A stretch of 64,000 nt of DNA from Massilia eburnea (GTDB taxonomy: Bacteria > Pseudomonadota > Gammaproteobacteria > Burkholderiales > Burkholderiaceae_D), in assembly GCF_009720745.1 (NCBI RefSeq), contig NZ_WNKX01000017.1:62001-126000 (forward strand), in the 5' to 3' direction. Below the pieces are notes generated by a model. The model was not told where the DNA came from and ran no database searches. It saw only the letters and a program-made list of their open reading frames with translations. This document shows positions 59,563-64,000 of this stretch, one piece after another. Position 1 is the stretch's first letter, and the number at the start of each line of letters is the position of its first letter. A program made the position numbers and the translations under genes.

Positions 59563-61593
59563 ATGTTCAAAAAAATCCTGATTGCCAACCGTGGTGAAAT
59601 TGCTTGCCGCGTCGCTGCAACCGCACGCCGCATGGGCATCAAGACCGTGGCCGTGTATTCGGATGCGGACGCCAATGCCAAGCACGTTGCCGTGTGCGAC
59701 GAAGCAGTGAACATCGGCCCAGCCGCCGCCAAGGAATCCTACCTGTGCGGTGACAAGCTGATCGCCGTTGCGCTGGCAACCGGTGCGGAAGCAGTCCACC
59801 CGGGCTATGGCTTCCTGTCCGAGAACGCCGAGTTCGCGGACGCCTGCGCCGAAGTAGGCCTGGCCTTCATTGGCCCGCCAGCTTCCGCCATGCGCGCCAT
59901 GGGCTCGAAGTCGGCAGCAAAGCAGCTGATGGAGAAGGCCAACGTGCCGCTGGTGCCGGGCTACCACGGTGACAATCAGGACGCAGGCTTCCTGCAAGAG
60001 CAAGCCGACCGCATCGGCTACCCTGTGCTGCTGAAGGCTTCGGCCGGCGGCGGCGGCAAGGGCATGCGCGTGGTCGACTCGTCCGAAGCGTTCAAGGATG
60101 CGCTGGCATCCTGCAAACGCGAGGCGATCAGCTCCTTCGGCGACGACAAGGTGCTGGCTGAGAAATACCTGCAGCGCCCACGCCACATTGAGATCCAGGT
60201 ATTCGCCGACACGCACGGCAACTGCATCTACCTGTTCGAGCGTGACTGCTCGGTGCAGCGCCGCCACCAGAAAGTGCTGGAAGAGGCGCCTGCTCCGGGC
60301 ATGAGCACCGAACGCCGTGCTGCAATGGGCGAAGCCGCTGTTGCCGCCGCGCGCGCCGTTGGCTATGTCGGCGCCGGTACGGTGGAATTCATCGCCAATC
60401 AGGACGGCAGCTTCTACTTCATGGAGATGAACACCCGCCTGCAGGTGGAACACCCAGTGACCGAAATGATCACTGGCACCGACCTGGTGGAATGGCAGAT
60501 CCGCGTCGCCGCGGGCGAAGCCCTGCCGAAGCAGCAGGCCGACCTGACCATCAACGGCCACGCGATCGAGGCACGTATCTACGCCGAAAATCCGGAGAAG
60601 GGCTTCCTGCCATCGATCGGCACGTTGCGTCACCTGGAAACGCCAAGCTCCGTGAACTTCGAACTGGGCGGCGTGCCTGGCCATCCATCTGCCGTGCGGA
60701 TCGACTCGGGCGTGCGCGCTGGCGATGCCATTTCACCGTTCTACGACCCGATGATCGCCAAGCTGATCGTATGGGGCGCAGACCGCAAGCAGGCACTGGC
60801 GCGCATGGCGCAAGCGCTGTCGCAATACCAGATCGTCGGCCTGGCGACCAATATCGCCTTCCTGAAACGCTTGGTGGAAGGCGACGCCTTCGCCAACGCC
60901 GACCTGGATACCGGCCTGATTGAACGCAACCACGACGCGCTGTTCCCGCCTGCGCGCTCGATTCCCGTGGCCGCCGTGGCGCTAGCCGCGGTGTCGCTGA
61001 TCGAAGAAGAGAAAGACAGGTCGGCCGCCCAATCGGGCGCCAACAAAGGCGATCCGTGGGGCCAGGCACTGGGCTGGCGCATGAACTTCAACTATGCCCG
61101 CAAGCTGTCCTTCAGCGACGAGCATGGCAAGCAGTACACGCCGATGCTGACCTACCTGCCGCACGGCTGGCAGTTCGAGATCAAAGGCCTGGAAGTCGAC
61201 CTGTCGCTGTTCAAGCAGGACGGCGTTGACCTGAGCATCAAGCTGGGCGAAACGTCGGTGCACGGCACCGTGCGCCGCGATGGCGACGTATTCCACGTGT
61301 TCACCGGCGGCGGCCACTATGTGCTGGACTATAACGACCCGATGGCGCATGCCGGCGAGTCCGAAGCCGAAGGCGGCCGCCTGACCGCGCCAATGCCGGG
61401 CAAGGTGGTTGCCGTGCTGGCCGAGAAGGGCAAGGAAGTGAAGAAAGGCGATGCGCTGGTCATCATGGAAGCGATGAAGATGGAGCACACCATCTCCGCT
61501 CCGCATGACGGCATCGTTGAAGAAGTCCTGTACGCGGTAGGCGACCAGGTGGCGGACGGCGCTCCCCTGCTGGCCTTCAAGACCGCGGCTTAA
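59563..61593 (+). CDS. mccA: Methylcrotonyl-CoA carboxylase, biotin carboxylase/carrier subunit
   Basis: A 676-residue protein (also liuD) from the ATG of MFKKILIANRGEIACRV (59563), with a GAGAGAG ribosome site. Residues 1-450 form the biotin carboxylase (HPGYGFLSENAEFA, LLKASAGGGGKGMRVV, FERDCSVQRRHQKVLEEAPAP, FYFMEMNTRLQVEHPVTEMITGTDLV). A linker/BT domain follows, and the carrier domain ends the protein with biotinyl-lysine K639 in VIMEAMKMEHTI. It carboxylates biotin with bicarbonate and ATP for the mccB subunit. Lies directly after bioB. Confidence 0.96.
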   Translation: MFKKILIANRGEIACRVAATARRMGIKTVAVYSDADANAKHVAVCDEAVNIGPAAAKESYLCGDKLIAVALATGAEAVHPGYGFLSENAEFADACAEVGLAFIGPPASAMRAMGSKSAAKQLMEKANVPLVPGYHGDNQDAGFLQEQADRIGYPVLLKASAGGGGKGMRVVDSSEAFKDALASCKREAISSFGDDKVLAEKYLQRPRHIEIQVFADTHGNCIYLFERDCSVQRRHQKVLEEAPAPGMSTERRAAMGEAAVAAARAVGYVGAGTVEFIANQDGSFYFMEMNTRLQVEHPVTEMITGTDLVEWQIRVAAGEALPKQQADLTINGHAIEARIYAENPEKGFLPSIGTLRHLETPSSVNFELGGVPGHPSAVRIDSGVRAGDAISPFYDPMIAKLIVWGADRKQALARMAQALSQYQIVGLATNIAFLKRLVEGDAFANADLDTGLIERNHDALFPPARSIPVAAVALAAVSLIEEEKDRSAAQSGANKGDPWGQALGWRMNFNYARKLSFSDEHGKQYTPMLTYLPHGWQFEIKGLEVDLSLFKQDGVDLSIKLGETSVHGTVRRDGDVFHVFTGGGHYVLDYNDPMAHAGESEAEGGRLTAPMPGKVVAVLAEKGKEVKKGDALVIMEAMKMEHTISAPHDGIVEEVLYAVGDQVADGAPLLAFKTAA

Positions 61594-61602
61594 GGAAGGC
61601 GC

Positions 61603-62535
61603 ATGCGTATCCTCCTTTATCGCGCGGATGGCAACACCGCGCCGTGGATCAAGGATTTCGCCGACTTCATGCCGGAGGCGGAAGTAGTGGTCTGGCGCGA
61701 AGGCATCGACCTGCCGGAGTGTGACTACGCCGTGCTGTGGACGCCGCCGCAGGCCATGCTGGCCGACCTGGCGCGCGTCAAGGCGATCTTCCTGACCGGC
61801 GCCGGCGCCGATGCGATCATGAAGTATGCGCATGCCATTCCGCCGCATATTCCGATCGTGCGTTTGAACGACGCCGGCATGGGGATGCAGATGGCGGAAT
61901 ATGTCACGCATGCGCTGCTGCGCTACTTCCGCCGCATGGACGAATATGAAGCGCAGGCACGCTCCGGCGCATGGCTGCAACTGGAAGCGCGCGACAAGTC
62001 CGCTTTTTCTGTCGGAGTGATGGGCGTCGGTGCCTTGGGCATGCGTGTGATCGAGGCGCTGCGGCCGTTTGAGTTCCCGCTGCGCGCATGGAGCCGCACG
62101 CCCAAGTCGCTGGAGGGCGTTGAATGCTTCGACGGCGACGAAGGACTTGCCGGCTTCCTCGGATCATCGCGCGTGGTGGTGTGCATGCTGCCGCTGACTG
62201 AGGAAACCACCAACATCCTCAACCGCACCACCATGCAACAGCTGCCGCCGGGCGCTTACATCATCAACGTAGGGCGCGGCGCGCACATTGCCGAGCCGGA
62301 CTTGCTGCCGCTGATTAAATCCGGCCATATTGCCGGCGCCACGCTCGACGTGTTCCGCAATGAGCCGCTGCCTGCGCAGCACCCGTTCTGGCAGGAGCCC
62401 CGCATTACCATTACGCCGCATATTTCGGCACTGACGCTGCGCCGCGAAAGCGTGGAGCAGATGGTTGGCAAAATGCGCCAGCACGCACGCGGCGAAGAAG
62501 TCGCCGACGTCATCAACCGCACAAAGGGATACTGA
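61603..62535 (+). CDS. ghrA: GhrA-type 2-hydroxyacid dehydrogenase (glyoxylate/hydroxypyruvate reductase A)
   Basis: A 310-residue D-2-hydroxyacid dehydrogenase: nucleotide loop VGVMGVGALGMRVIEAL (about 138-154), VVVCMLPLTEETTNILN, catalytic Arg in NVGRGAHIAEPDLL, the Glu in LDVFRNEPLPAQHPFW and the His in ITPHISALT. The GhrA-like N-terminus (LYRADGNTAPWIKDFADFMPEAEVVVW) identifies the subgroup, which reduces glyoxylate or hydroxypyruvate. Sits 9 bases after mccA and one base before HMG-CoA lyase; its role in a leucine operon is not obvious, unless it acts on a 2-keto intermediate. Confidence 0.85.
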   Translation: MRILLYRADGNTAPWIKDFADFMPEAEVVVWREGIDLPECDYAVLWTPPQAMLADLARVKAIFLTGAGADAIMKYAHAIPPHIPIVRLNDAGMGMQMAEYVTHALLRYFRRMDEYEAQARSGAWLQLEARDKSAFSVGVMGVGALGMRVIEALRPFEFPLRAWSRTPKSLEGVECFDGDEGLAGFLGSSRVVVCMLPLTEETTNILNRTTMQQLPPGAYIINVGRGAHIAEPDLLPLIKSGHIAGATLDVFRNEPLPAQHPFWQEPRITITPHISALTLRRESVEQMVGKMRQHARGEEVADVINRTKGY

Positions 62536-62536
62536 A

Positions 62537-63445
62537 ATGAGTTTGCCAAAGAAGGTCAAGATTGTTGAAGTGGGCCCGCGCGACGGCCTGCAAAACGAAA
62601 AAGGCGACGTGCCAGCCGACGTGAAGATCGAGCTGGTGAACCGGCTGACGGAAGCCGGCTTCCCGAATATCGAAGCTGCTTCCTTTGTGTCGCCCAAGTG
62701 GGTGCCGCAGATGGCGACCTCGAAAGAAGTCATGGCGGGCATCACCCGCAAACCCGGCGTGATCTATTCCGCGCTGACGCCGAATATGCAAGGCTTCGAA
62801 GCCGCGCTGGCGGCTGGCGCAAACGAAGTGGTGATCTTCGGCGCCGCGTCGGAAGCGTTCTCGCAGAAGAACATCAACTGCTCCATCGCGGAGTCGATCG
62901 AACGCTTCGTGCCGGTTGCAAAGGCAGCCAAGGATGCCGGCCTGCGCCTGCGCGCCTCCGTCAGCACCGCGTTTGGCTGCCCCTACCAGGGCGAAGTGCC
63001 ACTGGACTCCGTCGCCTATGTTGTGGGCCGCATGCGCGACCTGGGTTGCGACGAGATCGATATTGCCGACACCATCGGCGTATCGACCCCGCTCAAGACC
63101 AAGGCGGTGATGGAGCGCGCGATCAAGGAATTCCACGCGAATCGCCTGGCAGGCCATTTCCACGATACCTACGGCCAGGCGCTGGCGAATATCTACGCTT
63201 CGATGGAAGTCGGCATTGAGATCTTCCATTCCTCCGTGTCGGGGCTGGGCGGCTGCCCTTATGCCAAGGGCGCTACCGGCAACGTCGCGACGGAAGACGT
63301 GATCTACATGATGAATGGCCTGGGCATCGAAACCGGCGTGGACCTGGACAAGGTTGTCGACGCGGGCCAGTTCATTTCCAGCTTCCTGGGCCGCAAGGCC
63401 GCCAGCCGCGCAGGCAATGCAATTGCCGCCAAACGCGCAGGCTGA
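62537..63445 (+). CDS. liuE: Hydroxymethylglutaryl-CoA lyase
   Basis: A 302-residue TIM-barrel lyase from the ATG of MSLPKKVKIVEVGPRDGLQNEKG (62537), one base after the upstream stop. Metal and substrate motifs are VGPRDGLQNE, EAASFVSPKWVPQM, FGAASEAFSQKNINCSI, STAFGCPYQGEVP, DTIGVSTP, GHFHDTYGQALANIYASMEVGIEIFHSSVSGLGGCPYAKGATGN with the catalytic Cys. It splits HMG-CoA to acetyl-CoA and acetoacetate, the last leucine-specific step (also mvaB/hmgL). Acetoacetate can then go to the thiolase at 29.0 kb after activation. Confidence 0.95.
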   Translation: MSLPKKVKIVEVGPRDGLQNEKGDVPADVKIELVNRLTEAGFPNIEAASFVSPKWVPQMATSKEVMAGITRKPGVIYSALTPNMQGFEAALAAGANEVVIFGAASEAFSQKNINCSIAESIERFVPVAKAAKDAGLRLRASVSTAFGCPYQGEVPLDSVAYVVGRMRDLGCDEIDIADTIGVSTPLKTKAVMERAIKEFHANRLAGHFHDTYGQALANIYASMEVGIEIFHSSVSGLGGCPYAKGATGNVATEDVIYMMNGLGIETGVDLDKVVDAGQFISSFLGRKAASRAGNAIAAKRAG

Positions 63446-64000
63446 TTAGTTCTCGTCCGAGCGGCCGCGCAGCAGGAATACTGCCAGCAGCGTGGCCGCC
63501 GCACGCTGCAGCGACTGCCAGTTCGGCGTTGCGAACAGCGTTTCAAGCCGCGGCAAAGGATGGGGCGCACCGTCCGCAATCTCGCCCCACACGCGCGCGA
63601 ACTGCGCGATGCCGTTGCGTTCTTCCGCCGAGAACACTGGTTCAGTGAAATGTTGCTTCCAGTCCGGCGTTACCCAATCTTCCCACTGATTCAAGACTTC
63701 GTCCGCTGCCGACATGCCTGGCGCGGCGGCCTGCAACTGTCGTTGCGCTTCGAAGGAACTGGCCAGCTCCAGGTATTCGATGATGCGATTGCGCACGCGG
63801 CGCAGGCCGACAGGCTGCTCCGGAACCGAGACGCGCGGGGTGCGCAACCAATAGTACAAATCGTAAGTTGTGGCCTCGGCGACCGGCTCGTTGCCAGGAA
63901 TATCCGCCTTCTGCTGCCAGAGCGGGAACCAATGCGGGTCGCGTAGATAGCCGCTGCTGGCCGGCCCACCACCAAATTGCACGTAACGTACTTGCGCCTC
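63446..64000 (-). CDS. Hypothetical protein, N-terminus beyond the window
   Basis: The minus-strand frame is open from the stop at 63446 to the right edge (EAQVRYVQFGGGPASSGYLRDPHWFPLWQQ...), so a GTG at 63982 need not be the true start. The visible 184 residues have a possible C-terminal membrane helix (SLQRAAATLLAVFLLRG) and no motif that I recognise (VPEQPVGLRRVRNRIIEYLELASSFEAQRQLQ; NQWEDWVTPDWKQHFTEPVFSAEERNGI). It is convergent with HMG-CoA lyase, with adjacent stops. Codon use is like the neighbours. Confidence 0.6.
   Translation of the reverse strand, partial: EAQVRYVQFGGGPASSGYLRDPHWFPLWQQKADIPGNEPVAEATTYDLYYWLRTPRVSVPEQPVGLRRVRNRIIEYLELASSFEAQRQLQAAAPGMSAADEVLNQWEDWVTPDWKQHFTEPVFSAEERNGIAQFARVWGEIADGAPHPLPRLETLFATPNWQSLQRAAATLLAVFLLRGRSDEN

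Noticed and set aside
63976..63992. Fourth LiuR site (ACGTAACGT)
   Set aside because: Arms are not symmetric, it lies within a coding frame at the window edge and has no promoter context.

Overview
The window looks like chromosome from a betaproteobacterium of the Oxalobacteraceae (Massilia/Duganella/Telluria group). This is inferred from the high G+C, the gene families and their order (MlaF, GltBD, LiuR-type leucine catabolism, KptA, MurQ cluster), and palindromic intergenic repeats of the kind common in that family. I see no rRNA, tRNA, CRISPR array, prophage or plasmid gene. Most of the window is compact metabolic chromosome. Accessory-looking DNA is limited to about 3.2-7.2 kb, a RAYT transposase element at 13.6-14.5 kb and a two-gene toxin/immunity-like pair at 32.1-33.0 kb.

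Layout. 1-0.65 kb: 3' truncated mlaF (minus). 0.9-3.2 kb: TonB-dependent receptor. 3.2-7.2 kb: small hypothetical genes, many membrane-anchored and several of visibly lower G+C. 7.3-13.5 kb: gltBD glutamate synthase (minus). 13.6-14.5 kb: RAYT element with hairpins at both ends. 14.5-19.4 kb (minus): SNF2 helicase, PAS histidine kinase and response regulator, closed by a good intrinsic terminator. 19.6-22.0 kb: tex, followed by a 59-bp-arm inverted repeat. 22.2-24.1 kb: padR, grxD-ubiX, a three-hairpin segment and an XRE regulator. 24.4-32.1 kb: MBL-fold hydrolase divergent from liuR, then ivd, aceK, thiolase, SDR and acyl-CoA dehydrogenase. 32.1-33.0 kb: CHAP-like amidase with a secreted partner. 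33.1-36.9 kb: RstA/RstB-like two-component genes separated by an opposing mipA pair. 36.9-39.5 kb: YihY and a peptide-binding protein. 39.6-42.8 kb: SpmAB fusion, PBP4-type dacB and a DUF2939 protein.

42.8-50.3 kb (minus) is an eight-gene murein-salvage operon: GntR regulator, MurQ, AmpG-like permease, DigH-like glycosidase lipoprotein, BadF/NagK-family sugar kinase, AmiD-like amidase, VanX/DdpX-like D-Ala-D-Ala dipeptidase and a membrane protein. A divergent dadA can burn the released D-alanine. 51.7-52.8 kb: kptA and ychJ. 52.8-63.4 kb: the second leucine-degradation operon (mccB, liuC, mccA, ghrA-like, HMG-CoA lyase), with the complete bioA-F-D-B biotin set embedded between the two carboxylase subunits. 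A truncated hypothetical gene ends the window.

The genes form two physiological themes. One is leucine/isovalerate breakdown: LiuR-type palindromes lie upstream of liuR, upstream of ivd, and inside the coding sequence of ychJ ahead of mccB, so both leucine loci are probably one regulon that feeds acetyl-CoA to aceK-controlled glyoxylate metabolism and is coupled to cofactor (biotin) supply. The other is recovery of cell-wall sugars and D-alanine.
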